A stretch of 64,000 nucleotides of DNA from an uncultured Myxococcales bacterium (GCA_903840165.1 CAIMEY010000047.1:62001-126000), one strand, 5' to 3'; shown: positions 9,538 to 19,834, counted from the stretch's first letter. Notes: a model not told the origin generated them from the sequence alone. Program-made: numbers and translations.

Positions 9538-10554
9538 CTAAAAGCGCCAAGCTAGGCCCGCCCCAGCTGCGGTCGGTCCCGGGGTCATCGCAATTTTGGC
9601 TGGACCGCTCAGCGTCAGCCACGCGCCAATCCCAGCCGCCACTAGGCCCACGCCGCCTAGCATTGCTGCAGTGGTTTCCCGGGTTCGCAGCGAGTCTGCC
9701 CTCGCCTTGGCATCATCGTAGGAAAGCGTCGTTATCTTGCCGCCCGCACTGGGTTGGTTGAGCGTGTCGTACGCCGAACGATCCGAACGCGATGCCAGCC
9801 AAACGCCCAGACCACCCAGGCCAACCGCTACGCCCGCGCCCGTGACGAGCCAGCCCGTCAGGTTTGCAGAGGCCTCCGGCTTTGGCGCCGCCGCGGCATG
9901 AACCACGCCGCTGGGGCCCGTCTTGGTCACGTTCGTCGTCGCCAGTGGCTTTGGACCCAACTCACCAAGCCAGCGCTCAGCATCCTTGCGTCCCGGAGAA
10001 TTCGCTGGTGATTCATTGAGGTACTGGCGTAGCCTTTGCTTGGCGCCGTCGCCATTGTCGGCCGCCCGTTCTTCCTGGGCCGCCCTTAGCAGCAGGTCCC
10101 ATCGCGCTGGCGCTTCGGCAAAGGCGCGCAGCAGCGATTGCGCCGCTCCCGCGTGATTGCCAGCCCGCGCCTGCTTATCGGCGTCGGTGGCGAGGGTATT
10201 GGCTTGTTCATCCGCAAGCTTAGCCAATGCGCCCTGGGCCTTGCCGATGCGCTCTTGGTCCTGCGTTTCGTTTTGCAAGTAGGCGCGGTAGTGCCTGACG
10301 GCCGCTTCCCGGTGCCCAGCGAGCTGAGCGGCCTTGGCGGCGCCATAGAGGTACGCGGGCTTGGGATCCGCTTGCCATGCGCCGAGATACAAGGTTTCAG
10401 CCTCTTCTACCTTGCCAGACTCAAACGCCTGCGAGGCCCTTTGCGCCATGCCTTGCGCAGCCTTTGACCCGTCCAAGGCCAATGCCGGCAGCGCTGAAAA
10501 TGCGAAGCAAATACAGGTTGTCCACGCAGTAACGCGGGACGGGCAATGGCACAT
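9538..10554 (-). CDS. Tetratricopeptide-repeat protein with signal peptide and C-terminal membrane segments
   Basis: This encodes 338 residues. The start ATG has GGAGG six bases upstream. The N-terminal hydrophobic stretch ending ALPALA is a plausible Sec signal. Residues about 30-190 form TPR-like helical pairs (AFESGKVEEAETLYLGAW, AAKAAQLAGHREAAVRHY, and later units). Two hydrophobic helices follow (WLVTGAGVAVGLGGLGVWLA and TAAMLGGVGLVAAGIGAWLT) separated by a short polar loop, a layout common in TPR proteins of Myxococcota. It is the first gene of the operon with the Cys-rich lipoprotein and the S8 protease, so it may assemble or hold those partners at the membrane. No enzymatic motif is visible. 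Confidence 0.78.
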   Translation of the reverse strand: MCHCPSRVTAWTTCICFAFSALPALALDGSKAAQGMAQRASQAFESGKVEEAETLYLGAWQADPKPAYLYGAAKAAQLAGHREAAVRHYRAYLQNETQDQERIGKAQGALAKLADEQANTLATDADKQARAGNHAGAAQSLLRAFAEAPARWDLLLRAAQEERAADNGDGAKQRLRQYLNESPANSPGRKDAERWLGELGPKPLATTNVTKTGPSGVVHAAAAPKPEASANLTGWLVTGAGVAVGLGGLGVWLASRSDRSAYDTLNQPSAGGKITTLSYDDAKARADSLRTRETTAAMLGGVGLVAAGIGAWLTLSGPAKIAMTPGPTAAGAGLAWRF

Positions 10555-11079
10555 GAACGCCTCCGATGCGCCTTGGGCGGCTGGAACCGCAGCAGTTGCG
10601 CGCAGGGCTCGGCACCTAGAGTCCAGGACGAAATGGCAGTTATTCTAACGACCTTGGGCTTCCTATTGCCGATTGACTACGCATTCGCAATTCTGCGGTT
10701 CGTCCGATCTTCCAGAGACGCTTATGTCGCAACCATGCCGCAGCGCAGGTGGTCCGTCAAGGCCACGGTGGCGCTTTGGGTCGCACAGAGCCCCCGGCCC
10801 CTGGCGCGCTTGCAGCCTATTGCGCCGAGCGACTAATTCCTTCAAAGTTCATCCATAGGTACCGAGTTTGACGCGTCCAGGGGGACGCGTCTTCGGCGCA
10901 ACAAAGCCTGTCTCGGAAGACGTTTTTGCACAGCCCATGGGCCGTTCATCGTTGCGCGTTGCTGCAAAACTGCTTGCAGCTACAGGGAAATGTTTGAACG
11001 GGAGGCCTCAGCGCGACCGACGTGGTCAAGGTTTGCCGTTCGCGGGCATCATTTGGGCGGCCTAACCCAAGGAGTAGCT
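10555..11079. other. Divergent intergenic region (525 bp) with promoters for both flanking units
   Basis: This gap separates the minus-strand TPR-lipoprotein-protease operon from a plus-strand lipoprotein gene, so it must hold two promoters. Short open frames cross it, but none has both a convincing Shine-Dalgarno sequence and a protein-like composition. The one distinct element is a pair of self-complementary octamers GACGCGTC at 10870-10877 and 10884-10891. I could not assign -35/-10 boxes with confidence. Confidence 0.5.
10870..10891. promoter_or_regulatory. Two palindromic GACGCGTC octamers, 14 bp centre to centre
   Basis: Each octamer is its own reverse complement, and a 6-bp spacer separates them. 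They lie about 190 bases upstream of the lipoprotein start at 11080 and about 315 bases upstream of the divergent operon. The arrangement resembles a tandem operator for a dimeric regulator. Chance occurrence in GC-rich DNA cannot be excluded. Confidence 0.3.
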
Positions 11080-12687
11080 ATGAGTCTGCGTGGTTGCGTT
11101 GGCGCGGCTGTGCTGGCCGTGTTCACTGCATGTGGTGGGACCGGCGCGCCGGTTTCGCCTCAAGACGCCGATGCGGCCGCGCAGGCTGCGGAACTGCCCG
11201 GTCAAGACGCCGTTATGGAAGTAGAATTCTCCGACGCAACTGCTGAGCTTGGTCCCGTGGACGGCTCGGGCGCAGGGGCCGACGCAGACGACACCCAGGA
11301 CGCCTCCTGGACGGGCGACGTCGCGAGTGACCTAGCCGATGGCGTCAGCCTTGATGCCGCGGGCGATGACGCCGTTGGCGGGACTGATGCGGTTGCCGAC
11401 GCGGACCTGCCAGACCCTGGGACGGCGGCGTGCGTCGCTACCTTGGCCGTAGACCCCGCCGAACCGCCATCACTGGCATGTCCTTTCTTCACAGCTACTT
11501 TGGCCTGTGCTGATGCCTCGCTGACTGCGCTGCTGACCTTAACCGATGGTGGCTTGGCGGCTGCGGGGCGTCTGGGCTGGAACGCCTGGCTAATTCGCCT
11601 GGACCCGACTGGCAAGCTGCTGTGGCAGAAGACGTATCCGCTGACACCGTGGACAAACCTGGAGCCCGCGACGGCCATGGCCTCGGCACCCGGCGGCGGT
11701 TTTCTCTTGGTAGGCAGCGACAACTACGACAATCAGCACGCCTGGATGCTGCGCACGGATTCGGCGGGTGCCACATTGTGGATTCAGCAATGGACACCCA
11801 TGGTTTCCAGTGATCTCAACCCGAGCCCGGGTACGCCGATGCTCGTCGCCGTCGCGCCTTCGGGCGGTTTCTATGTGGCTGGGCAGGGTTTCACCGCAGC
11901 CAAAGGGGGGGCGATGCCGTGGCTCATGCACATCGATGACCAAGGCGTGCCGTTGGCGTCGCACGTCTATCTCGATACGCCGATTCAAAACACGAGTAAT
12001 GCCAGGGGTTTGGGTGTACAGCCAGATGGGGGCGTCCTGCTCAGCACCTTTGGCAAAGTGGGGGCAGGTACCGCGGGCACCTTTGTGCTGCGCATCGATC
12101 CGGCAGGCGAGCAGACCGGCCTGGATGTGGATGGCGATGCCCTTGCGACATTTGCCGATGGCAGTTCGGTCGGGGCCCACATCGTGTGCGGAAAAGCGAC
12201 GCTGGTGCGCCGCGATACCAAGGACAAAGTGCTGTGGACGCGCGACTATCTTTGGAGCGCCGCCAGTTGCATGCCGAACCCTTCGTCGATCTTGGCCCTG
12301 GCGACGTTGCCCGGCCAAGAGGTTGTGGCGGCTATCCGCCTCGACACGTCGAGTCCGAACCTCTTGGTACGCTTTGACAGTTCCGGCCTTATCCGCTGGC
12401 AGCAGCCCATCAATAGCTCTGTGTCAGCTATCCGTGCCCACGGCAACGGCTTTGCTTTCCTCAGTGGGCCCGATGGTGCCCAAACTACCATCGTCACCGT
12501 CGACGGCTGGGCTAACAATTCCTGTGGCATTTCAGGCAATTGTGGCAGTCAAGCGCCTCAAGACTGTGACGACGCCAATCCTTGCACCTCCGACCTGTGC
12601 CAAAAGGGCGGGTGCCAGCATATCGCGCTACCTGATAACCTGCCGTGTTCTCAAGGGGGAACGTGCAAGGCCGGCGTCTGCTTGTGA
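11080..12687 (+). CDS. Lipoprotein with acidic tether, beta-propeller-like domain and Cys-rich tail
   Basis: This encodes 535 residues from the ATG at 11080, preceded by AAGGAG with good spacing; the open frame extends to 10990 but lacks a ribosome site. The signal MSLRGCVGAAVLAVFTAC gives a lipidated Cys18. About 100 residues of Asp/Ala-rich tether follow. The main domain carries repeated blade-like segments (AWLIRLDPTGKLLWQKTY, AWMLRTDSAGATLWIQQW, FVLRIDPAGEQTG), typical of PQQ-like or WD-like propellers. The last 50 residues form a Cys module (CDDANPCTSDLCQKGGCQH) related to the repeats of the lipoprotein at 55539-58745. It is probably displayed on the outer membrane. The ligand is unknown. 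It is divergent from the TPR-protease operon and converges on the radical SAM gene. Confidence 0.8.
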   Translation: MSLRGCVGAAVLAVFTACGGTGAPVSPQDADAAAQAAELPGQDAVMEVEFSDATAELGPVDGSGAGADADDTQDASWTGDVASDLADGVSLDAAGDDAVGGTDAVADADLPDPGTAACVATLAVDPAEPPSLACPFFTATLACADASLTALLTLTDGGLAAAGRLGWNAWLIRLDPTGKLLWQKTYPLTPWTNLEPATAMASAPGGGFLLVGSDNYDNQHAWMLRTDSAGATLWIQQWTPMVSSDLNPSPGTPMLVAVAPSGGFYVAGQGFTAAKGGAMPWLMHIDDQGVPLASHVYLDTPIQNTSNARGLGVQPDGGVLLSTFGKVGAGTAGTFVLRIDPAGEQTGLDVDGDALATFADGSSVGAHIVCGKATLVRRDTKDKVLWTRDYLWSAASCMPNPSSILALATLPGQEVVAAIRLDTSSPNLLVRFDSSGLIRWQQPINSSVSAIRAHGNGFAFLSGPDGAQTTIVTVDGWANNSCGISGNCGSQAPQDCDDANPCTSDLCQKGGCQHIALPDNLPCSQGGTCKAGVCL

Positions 12688-12734
12688 GGTCCTAGGCCCT
12701 TGCAAGTCGCAACCCGGCATTGCCTAGCAGCCCT

Positions 12735-13661
12735 CTACAGCCCGCGCCGCCACTCCGGCCGCAGCAACTCCGCGTCGCGCTTGGTCAATACTTGGTCGAT
12801 CGCCTCAAGCATGGCCCCACGGTCGCGGGACAGCAGCGCCCGCATGGGCAGGTAGTTCGAGGCGTGGTTGCTGGCAAACTGGCAGGCCGTCAGCGCAGAT
12901 TCCGCAACGAGCGTGCGTAGTTCTTGAAGCATTCCCCAGGGATCCGGCAGCACAAAGGTGCCCTCTTGCTGCGCCTGCCACAGCGGCGTGCCCGGAACCG
13001 GCGTCACCGTCAATGCGCCGACAAAGGGCGGGTCAATCCGCGTCAAAAGCGAAGCTGTTTCCAGGGCATGACGCTCGCTCCCCTGCACGCCGCCAAGGCC
13101 CAGCAGCACAATCACCGAATGGCGTATCCCCGCCTGCCTCAAGCGATCTGCCGCCTCGATCACTTCAGCTCGCCGTGCGCCCTTGACCACCGCGGCCATC
13201 GCATGGTCATCGCCCGTCTCCACGCCGTGGTAGACCATCCTCAGGCCTAGGTCTGCCAATGCCTTGAGTTCACTGGGCGTTTTGCGCAGGATCGACCGAC
13301 AGTCGCCATAGGTCGCCACCGAGCGAACCCACGGCAATGCGGTCGCAATTCGCTGTAACACGTTGATCAGATAGGTCTGCGGGGCGATAAGGGCGTCGCC
13401 ATCGCAGAGAAACACTCGGCCAGACGGGGCAGCGGGCCCTTGCGCGAAGGCGGCGACAAGCGACTCAACCTCAGCTAAGGGCCTAATCGCAAACCGCTTT
13501 TCCCGGTACATGGCGCAGTAACTGCACCGGTTGTGCGAACAGCCGATGGTCACCTGCAGCAGCAAGGAATCCGCTTCGCTCGGTGGCCGATAGACCTGCC
13601 CGCCCGGCACCAAGCTGCGTCCGTCAGTGGCGGTGGTCACAAATGGCGCTGGCAACACCAT
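12735..13661 (-). CDS. Radical SAM protein with CX4CX2C cluster motif
   Basis: This encodes 308 residues. The ATG has AGGAA at good spacing. Near the N-terminus is TIGCSHNRCSYCAMYREKRF, with Cys41, Cys46 and Cys49 as the probable 4Fe-4S ligands; the spacing is CX4CX2C rather than the usual CX3CX2C. Later segments fit a radical SAM partial TIM barrel: FLCDGDALI (about residue 80), the TYGDCRSILRKT strand, and VYHGVETGDDHAM, a likely SAM-contacting glycine/glutamate strand. The overall plan recalls the Elp3/HemN-like group of COG1032-type proteins, but substrate and reaction are not evident. The gene lies 43 bases after acnB on the same strand and could share its transcript. The superfamily is secure; the precise role is not. 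Confidence 0.85.
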   Translation of the reverse strand: MVLPAPFVTTATDGRSLVPGGQVYRPPSEADSLLLQVTIGCSHNRCSYCAMYREKRFAIRPLAEVESLVAAFAQGPAAPSGRVFLCDGDALIAPQTYLINVLQRIATALPWVRSVATYGDCRSILRKTPSELKALADLGLRMVYHGVETGDDHAMAAVVKGARRAEVIEAADRLRQAGIRHSVIVLLGLGGVQGSERHALETASLLTRIDPPFVGALTVTPVPGTPLWQAQQEGTFVLPDPWGMLQELRTLVAESALTACQFASNHASNYLPMRALLSRDRGAMLEAIDQVLTKRDAELLRPEWRRGL

Positions 13662-13704
13662 CGCGGCTTCCTAAGTAGATGATTTCACGCCTTAACCGAG
13701 CGTA

Positions 13705-16245
13705 TTAGGCGACGCCATAGCCAGACATCCGGTCAAAGTTCATGTACCGGTAAATCTCAGCCGATTTTGGAGCAATTACGCCTACTTGCTGCAGGTACTC
13801 TTGCACGGTCGGCACCTTGCCCAGCAGCGCGCAGACCGCCGCCAGTTCGGCCGAGCCCAGGTACACACGCGTGTCAATGCCAAGGCGATTCGGGAAGTTG
13901 CGCGTCGAGGTCGACATCGCCGTACTGCCCTTGCGCACCTGCGCTTGGTTGCCCATGCACAGCGAGCAGCCCGGGGTTTCCATGCGCGCCCCAGTCTTGC
14001 CCAGGACGCTGTAAACCCCTTCATCCATCAGCTGTTTCTGGTCCATCTTGGTCGGCGGTGCGATCCACAGCCGCGTCGGCAAATCAGACTGCCCATCGAG
14101 CACCCGGGCCGCAGCGCGGAAGTGGCCGATATTGGTCATGCAGGAACCAATGAATACTTCATCGATTTTGTCACCCGCGACCTCGCTGAGGAACTTGACG
14201 TCGTCCGGATCATTGGGGCACGCGACGATAGGCTCTTTGATTTCAGCTAGATCAATGTCAATCACCGCGGCATAGTCGGCGTCCGCGTCCGGTTGCAGCA
14301 GCTGCGGGTCGGCCAGCCAAGCCTTCATCTTGCCGATGCGTCGACTGAGGCTGCGCTGGTCCTGATAACCCTGGCCAATCATCCAGGTCAGTAACGCAAT
14401 GTTACTGTTCAGGTATTCGATGATCGGCTCCCTATCCAGGCGCACAGTGCAGCCCGCCGCCGAGCGTTCCGCCGAAGCATCGCTGAGCTCAAACGCCTGT
14501 TCGACCTTGATGGTCGGCAAGCCTTCGATCTCCAAAATCCGCCCAGAAAACACGTTCTTCTTGCCCTTCTTGTCGACCGTCAAGAGGCCCTGCTTGATGG
14601 CCCACAGCGGAATCGAGTTGACCAAATCGCGCAGCGTAATGCCCGGTTGCATCTGGCCCTTGAAGCGCACCAGCACCGACTCGGGCATGTCCAGGGGCAT
14701 CACCGCCGTGGCCGCGGCAAAAGCGACCAGGCCCGAGCCTGCTGGGAACGAAATGCCAATCGGAAAGCGTGTATGCGAGTCGCCGCCCGTGCCCACCGTG
14801 TCAGGCAGCAGCATGCGGTTGAGCCAGCTGTGGATGATGCCGTCCGCCGGACGCAGCGCAATGCCGCCGCGATCGGCCATGAACCCCGGAAGCGCTTTCT
14901 GCATCGCCACATCCACGGGCTTGGGATAGGCCGCCGTGTGGCAGAAGGACTGCATGACCAGATCGGCCGAGAAGCCCAAGCACGCCAAATCCTTGAGCTC
15001 ATCGCGCGTCATCGGCCCAGTGGTGTCCTGACTGCCCACCGAAGTCATCTTGGGTTCGCAATAGGTACCCGGCCTGACGCCCACGGTGCCACAGGCGCGC
15101 CCGACCATCTTCTGCGCCAGCGAGAATCCCTTGCCCGTATCAATAGGTACGTGGGCCACGCGGAACACCGTCGAAGGCGGCAGCCCCAGCTCCTCGCGCG
15201 CCCGCGCCGTCAAGGCCCGGCCGATGATCAGCGGAATGCGCCCACCGGCCCGCACTTCGTCAAACAGCACTTGCGAACGCACGGCAAATGACGCGATTTC
15301 CTGACCATTCTTCAGGGCTTTGCCAGCGTAGGGCCTGAGCTCAATGACGTCGCCCATTTCCATCTGGCTGACGTCGAGTTCCAAGGGCAGCGCGCCCGCA
15401 TCCTCCTGGGTATTAAAGAAAATCGGCGCGATCTTGTTGCCCAGGCAAAAGCCGCCAAAACGCTTGTTGGGCACAAACGGAATGTCGTCGCCTGTCCACC
15501 AAAGTACCGAATTGGTAGCCGATTTGCGCGACGAACCCGTGCCGACCACATCACCCACATACGCCACCGGGTGGCCCTTCTTCTTGAGTTCAGCAATAAT
15601 CTCAAGCGGTTTCTCGGCCAGACCGGGACGTCCGTTCTTGAGCATTGCCAACGCGTGCAGCGGAATGTCCGGGCGGCTCCAGGCATCGGGCGCGGGCGAC
15701 AAGTCGTCGGTATTGGTCTCGCCCGGCACCTTGAACACCGTGACTTGAATCGATTCTGGCACTACGGGACGGCTGCTGAACCACTCGGCCAGGGCCCAGG
15801 CGTGGAGCACGGCCTTGGCATGAACCTGCCCGGCCTTAGCGCGCTCGGCAACATCATGGAAGTAATCGAAAACCAGCAGGGTATGCGCCAGTCCCTGGGC
15901 CGCCGCCGCTCCGCAGACGTCGTCGCTGAGCAGGTCGATGAGCGGTTGCACGTTGAAGCCACCGAGCATGGTCGCAAGCAGCTCGGTGGCCTTCACCCTT
16001 GAAATCAAAGGACAAATGCGCTCACCTTTGGCGACGGCGGCGAGAAAGCCAGCCTTGACCTTGGCCGCATCGTCCACACCTGCGGGCACGCGATGGGTCA
16101 AAAGCTCAACCAGAAAGCTCTCTTGGCCTGCCGGCGGCGCACTGAGCAGTTCAACCAGGGCCTCGGTCTGGGCCGCCTGCAATGGCAGGGGCGGGATACC
16201 CTGGGCGGCGCGTTCAGCAACATGTTGGCGGTAGGCTGCAAGCAT
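13705..16245 (-). CDS. acnB: Aconitate hydratase B
   Basis: This encodes 846 residues, close to the usual AcnB length of about 865. The enzyme interconverts citrate and isocitrate in the TCA cycle using a 4Fe-4S cluster. The N-terminal HEAT-like domain ([20 protein letters not shown] onward) and the swivel domain ([19 protein letters not shown]) come before the catalytic domains, the domain order that defines AcnB rather than AcnA. Cluster ligands are Cys702 ([10 protein letters not shown]), Cys760 and Cys763 ([11 protein letters not shown]), matching E. coli Cys710, Cys769 and Cys772. The start has GAGG six bases upstream. It lies 180 bases downstream of nuoN on the same strand and before the radical SAM gene. 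Confidence 0.97.
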   Translation of the reverse strand: MLAAYRQHVAERAAQGIPPLPLQAAQTEALVELLSAPPAGQESFLVELLTHRVPAGVDDAAKVKAGFLAAVAKGERICPLISRVKATELLATMLGGFNVQPLIDLLSDDVCGAAAAQGLAHTLLVFDYFHDVAERAKAGQVHAKAVLHAWALAEWFSSRPVVPESIQVTVFKVPGETNTDDLSPAPDAWSRPDIPLHALAMLKNGRPGLAEKPLEIIAELKKKGHPVAYVGDVVGTGSSRKSATNSVLWWTGDDIPFVPNKRFGGFCLGNKIAPIFFNTQEDAGALPLELDVSQMEMGDVIELRPYAGKALKNGQEIASFAVRSQVLFDEVRAGGRIPLIIGRALTARAREELGLPPSTVFRVAHVPIDTGKGFSLAQKMVGRACGTVGVRPGTYCEPKMTSVGSQDTTGPMTRDELKDLACLGFSADLVMQSFCHTAAYPKPVDVAMQKALPGFMADRGGIALRPADGIIHSWLNRMLLPDTVGTGGDSHTRFPIGISFPAGSGLVAFAAATAVMPLDMPESVLVRFKGQMQPGITLRDLVNSIPLWAIKQGLLTVDKKGKKNVFSGRILEIEGLPTIKVEQAFELSDASAERSAAGCTVRLDREPIIEYLNSNIALLTWMIGQGYQDQRSLSRRIGKMKAWLADPQLLQPDADADYAAVIDIDLAEIKEPIVACPNDPDDVKFLSEVAGDKIDEVFIGSCMTNIGHFRAAARVLDGQSDLPTRLWIAPPTKMDQKQLMDEGVYSVLGKTGARMETPGCSLCMGNQAQVRKGSTAMSTSTRNFPNRLGIDTRVYLGSAELAAVCALLGKVPTVQEYLQQVGVIAPKSAEIYRYMNFDRMSGYGVA

Positions 16246-16425
16246 GGGAAACCTCGGGAGAAAAGGGGGGAATTGTTCCTGGGCCGTCAGCCCCTGATTG
16301 GCAGCGGCTCGCCAGAGTTCGGAGAGATGCCCGGCGGCGATGGACAGGCCACTGTCGCGCGCCAGAGACGGTTAATGTGCACGATTGCCTGAGCTCCGCC
16401 AGGAAAGCCCAGACAACAGCTTGAA

Positions 16426-18030
16426 TTAACGGGGCAAAACCGCTTCGGTCGCCGCAGCCTTGACCACCGGTGGCTTTAGGCCGGCCACTTCCAGTTGGTG
16501 GTCCAAATGCGCGCGCGCAACCTGGGGCCGAACAGCCCCGCCGGCAAAGGCGGCCATGCGCATCAAGCGACTCGGCAGGATGCCGACGCAGAGAATCGCC
16601 AGCGCGGCCAAGGACATCGACCACGTCAGGCTGCGGTCGCGGATGTACTCGCGCTCGACCTTGCCCTCCGGCTTCATGTAGACCCAAACCGTGATGCGTA
16701 GGTAATAGTACGCAGCGACAACGGAATTGAGCACCAGCAGCACCGCGTGCGGCACGTACTGATCGCCGGCGCGCAGCACTTCATGCAGCAATTCCAGCTT
16801 GCCGAAGAAGCCCAGCGTCGGCGGCACGCCCGCTAGGGACAGCAGGCCCAAGGTCAGCACGGCACCGGCGAGGGGATAGCGGCGGCCCAGACCTGCCAAT
16901 TGTGCTTGGCCCGTGAGCTCTTGGCCCCCTTTGCCAACGACCGACAGCGCCGCAAATACCGCCAGAGATGCCAGCGCGTAGCCCACCAAGTAGAAGGGCA
17001 CAGCCGCGCCCGCCACGTGGTAGTGATCGCCCAGGCCTCCGTCCGGAACCCAAGCCACGCAGCCAAGTAGCAAGTAGCCGGCATGAGCAATGGCCGAAAA
17101 GCCTAGAATTCTCTTAGCATTAGTCTGACGCAGGGCAGCAATGTTGCCCACGGTCATCGTCACCACGGCAAAGGTGGCCAGCATCTTGGGCATGGACAGG
17201 TGCAGGCTATCGATGGCGCCGCCGGCCAAGGCTGCGTACAACACCTTGAGAAGAGCCCCAAAAGCCGCTGCCTTGACGCCCGCAGACATGAAGCCCGCCA
17301 CCGGGGTCGGAGCGCCTTCATAGGCATCGGGGGCCCACATGTGGAAAGGTACGGCTGCGACTTTAAACAGAAAAGCGCCCATCGTCAGCACCACGGCCAG
17401 CCCGAGCCACAGGTCTAGGCCCGGCTTGGGCACCACCAGGGCGCGCTGAATTTCCACGTAGGTCGTGCCGCCGGCAATGCCGTAGAGAAAAGCCATGCCA
17501 TACAGCAACATCGCCGATGCTACCGAGCCCATGATGAAGTACTTCAGGCCTGCTTCCACCGAGGCCAGCGACGTCCGCTTGAAGGCCGCCAGGACGTAGA
17601 CCGACAAGGACATGATTTCCAAGCCAATAAACAGCGTGATCAGGCTCTCCGCCGCGACCATCACGGCCATGCCGAAGGCGGCAAAGTGCAGCAGGGCGTA
17701 GAACTCCCCGAAACCATGGTCTTGTTCGTCCATGAACGCGGGGCTTGAGAGGTGGGTCAGCAGCGCGCAAACGGCCGTCAAGGCCGTGAAGAACAGGGAC
17801 AGACGGCTGGCCGACAAATGTGCAGCAAAAGCCGGGGTTTGCATCTCATGGTTGCCGCTCACCCACAGCGCCGCCGTCGCCAGGACCGCCGCACCGCTGA
17901 TCAGGGCGCCAAAAGGGCCCCAGAAGCGCCGCGGGGTCGCGGTCGGCAGAAACGGGTCGACGACCAGCGTGAACAGCGCGCCAAACAGCAGGATGATCAT
18001 CGGCGACAAAAGGGCTATGTCGTGCAACAT
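16426..18030 (-). CDS. nuoN: NADH-quinone oxidoreductase subunit N
   Basis: This encodes 534 residues, a polytopic antiporter-like proton-pumping subunit of respiratory complex I in the cytoplasmic membrane. About fourteen hydrophobic helices are visible. Conserved charged positions of the family are seen, including the Glu in TLFIGLEIMSLSVYVLA and the Lys in GLKYFIMGSVASAMLLYG. The motif FHMWAPDAYEGAPTPV is characteristic of NuoN. The C-terminal tail of about 40 residues after the last helix is polar and slightly extended. It is the last nuo gene of the cluster, 60 bases after nuoM. The start codon has AAAGG upstream, a moderate ribosome site. Confidence 0.96.
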   Translation of the reverse strand: MLHDIALLSPMIILLFGALFTLVVDPFLPTATPRRFWGPFGALISGAAVLATAALWVSGNHEMQTPAFAAHLSASRLSLFFTALTAVCALLTHLSSPAFMDEQDHGFGEFYALLHFAAFGMAVMVAAESLITLFIGLEIMSLSVYVLAAFKRTSLASVEAGLKYFIMGSVASAMLLYGMAFLYGIAGGTTYVEIQRALVVPKPGLDLWLGLAVVLTMGAFLFKVAAVPFHMWAPDAYEGAPTPVAGFMSAGVKAAAFGALLKVLYAALAGGAIDSLHLSMPKMLATFAVVTMTVGNIAALRQTNAKRILGFSAIAHAGYLLLGCVAWVPDGGLGDHYHVAGAAVPFYLVGYALASLAVFAALSVVGKGGQELTGQAQLAGLGRRYPLAGAVLTLGLLSLAGVPPTLGFFGKLELLHEVLRAGDQYVPHAVLLVLNSVVAAYYYLRITVWVYMKPEGKVEREYIRDRSLTWSMSLAALAILCVGILPSRLMRMAAFAGGAVRPQVARAHLDHQLEVAGLKPPVVKAAATEAVLPR

Positions 18031-18090
18031 GGCGGGACCTTTGGGTTCAGGGACAAGGCAACGGGGCCGCGGCGGGTGGACAAAGCGGAG

Positions 18091-19713
18091 CTATTGGGCC
18101 AGGCCTTGCTGCATCTCTCGCCGGTAATCGATGGGTGAACGAACTTGTTGAATCTGCAGACGATTGGGCGCTGACATCGCTTTGATGGTTGCGTCCGACA
18201 ACTGCAGGAAAGGCGCCGGGTAGATGCCGATCCACAGGATGGCCACCGACAAGGTACCGACGATGAGCTTTTCGCGCAGGGTCAGGTCGCTCAGGCTTTC
18301 ATTGGCGGCGTTCTTGATTTCGCCAAAGAAAACGCGGCGTACCATGGACAGCATGTAGACCGCGCCCAGCACGATGCCGGCCGTGGAAATGCCGCCGAGG
18401 ACCTGCACCCACATGCGCCAGTTGAACTTGCCTGGCTCAATGGCGCTGTGCATACCTTCCTTGAAAGTGCCAGCAAAGATGAGGAATTCGCCGACAAAGC
18501 CGTTGGTCAGGGGCAGGGCGATCGAGCTCATCGTCACAAAAACAAAGAAGGAAGCGTAGACCGGCATGCGCTTGGCAATGCCACCGAAGTCACTGATTTC
18601 ACGGGTATGGCGGCGTTCATAGAGAAAGCCGACCAGCAAGAACAGGGCGCCCGTCGATAGGCCGTGGTTGATCATCTGCAGCATGGCGCCTTGCAGCGAT
18701 TCCTGATTGAAAATCACGATACCCAGCACAACGAAGCCCAAGTGCGACACCGAGCTGTAAGCGACCAGGCGCTTGACGTCGGTCTGCACGTACGCCATCA
18801 GCGCGCCAAAGACGATGCCGGTGACGGCCAAGGTCAGCAGCAGGGGCGAGAATTTGCCCATCGCGCCGGGAAACAGCGGGATTGCAAAGCGCAAAAGACC
18901 GTAGGTACCCAGTTTCAGCATGACGCCGGCGAGGATGACCGACCCGGGCGTCGGCGCCTCGGTATGGGCATCGGGCAGCCAAGTATGCAGGGGGAACAGC
19001 GGAACTTTGATGAGGAAAGCCAGGGCGAAGGCGCCAAACAGCCAGACTTGCTCTTTGTCAGTCAGGGTCAGCTTGACCAGGTCGGGTAGGGCAAAGCTGC
19101 CACCGCTCTTCTGGTACAGGTACAGAATGCCGACGAGCATCAGCACCGAGCCGAACATCGTGTAAAGAAAGAACTTTACCGTGGCGTAGACGCGATCCTT
19201 GCCGCCCCAGATGCCGATCATCAAGTACATGGGAACCAACATGATTTCCCAGAACAAGTAGAAGGTCAGCAGGTCGATGGCGAGCAGAGACCCAAGCATA
19301 CCGGTCTCCAGGACCAGCAAGGCAATCGAGAACTCTTTCCAGCGCTTATCGATCGCGCTCCAGGCTCCGATGAAGACCAGCGGCGTCAGAAACGTCGTCA
19401 GAAGCACCAGGGGCAGGCTGAGGCCATCAATGGCGAGGAACCAGTTGGCGTGCAAGCTTGGGATCCAGTTGAACTTATCGACGACTTGCAGGCCGGCATG
19501 GCTGGTATCGACGCGGCTGAAAATCACTAGGCTTAGCGCCGCCGTTACCAAGGAGCCAACCAAGGAATTCGCTTTATGCGCCCAAGGTTGATCGCCCGGA
19601 AGGAAGAGTGCAGCCACCGCAAACAAGCTGGGCACCAGACACAGGAGCGTGAGCAGCGGAAACGCTGAGGTGCTCGTCACCTGTAGCCAGTTTTGGGCCA
19701 TCGAGGAGTCCAT
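18091..19713 (-). CDS. nuoM: NADH-quinone oxidoreductase subunit M
   Basis: This encodes 540 residues, an antiporter-like membrane subunit of complex I. Signature segments are LFWEIMLVPMYLMIGIWGG with the conserved Glu, KFFLYTMFGSVLMLVGILYLY, and FPLHTWLPDAHTEAPTPGSVILAG. The start at 19713 is used because GAGG lies seven bases upstream; an alternative ATG is four codons further in. The downstream neighbour is nuoN and the upstream neighbour is nuoL, with a 121-base spacer that holds no recognised feature. Length and motif order are normal for NuoM. Confidence 0.96.
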   Translation of the reverse strand: MDSSMAQNWLQVTSTSAFPLLTLLCLVPSLFAVAALFLPGDQPWAHKANSLVGSLVTAALSLVIFSRVDTSHAGLQVVDKFNWIPSLHANWFLAIDGLSLPLVLLTTFLTPLVFIGAWSAIDKRWKEFSIALLVLETGMLGSLLAIDLLTFYLFWEIMLVPMYLMIGIWGGKDRVYATVKFFLYTMFGSVLMLVGILYLYQKSGGSFALPDLVKLTLTDKEQVWLFGAFALAFLIKVPLFPLHTWLPDAHTEAPTPGSVILAGVMLKLGTYGLLRFAIPLFPGAMGKFSPLLLTLAVTGIVFGALMAYVQTDVKRLVAYSSVSHLGFVVLGIVIFNQESLQGAMLQMINHGLSTGALFLLVGFLYERRHTREISDFGGIAKRMPVYASFFVFVTMSSIALPLTNGFVGEFLIFAGTFKEGMHSAIEPGKFNWRMWVQVLGGISTAGIVLGAVYMLSMVRRVFFGEIKNAANESLSDLTLREKLIVGTLSVAILWIGIYPAPFLQLSDATIKAMSAPNRLQIQQVRSPIDYRREMQQGLAQ

Positions 19714-19834
19714 GCCGTTGCCTCTGGCGTGCGGTCCCTATGAACCGCTGAGAATTCAAAGCGTTTATGACGCTCAACGTGCGATGCTGCAGACCCTATT
19801 CCGCCCAAGCTGGGTGGGGGTCACAGTGCCGCGG

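Noticed and set aside
10546..10836. Short plus-strand open frame in the 525-bp divergent gap
   Set aside because: No ribosome site, overlaps the start of the TPR gene, and the composition does not look like a protein.
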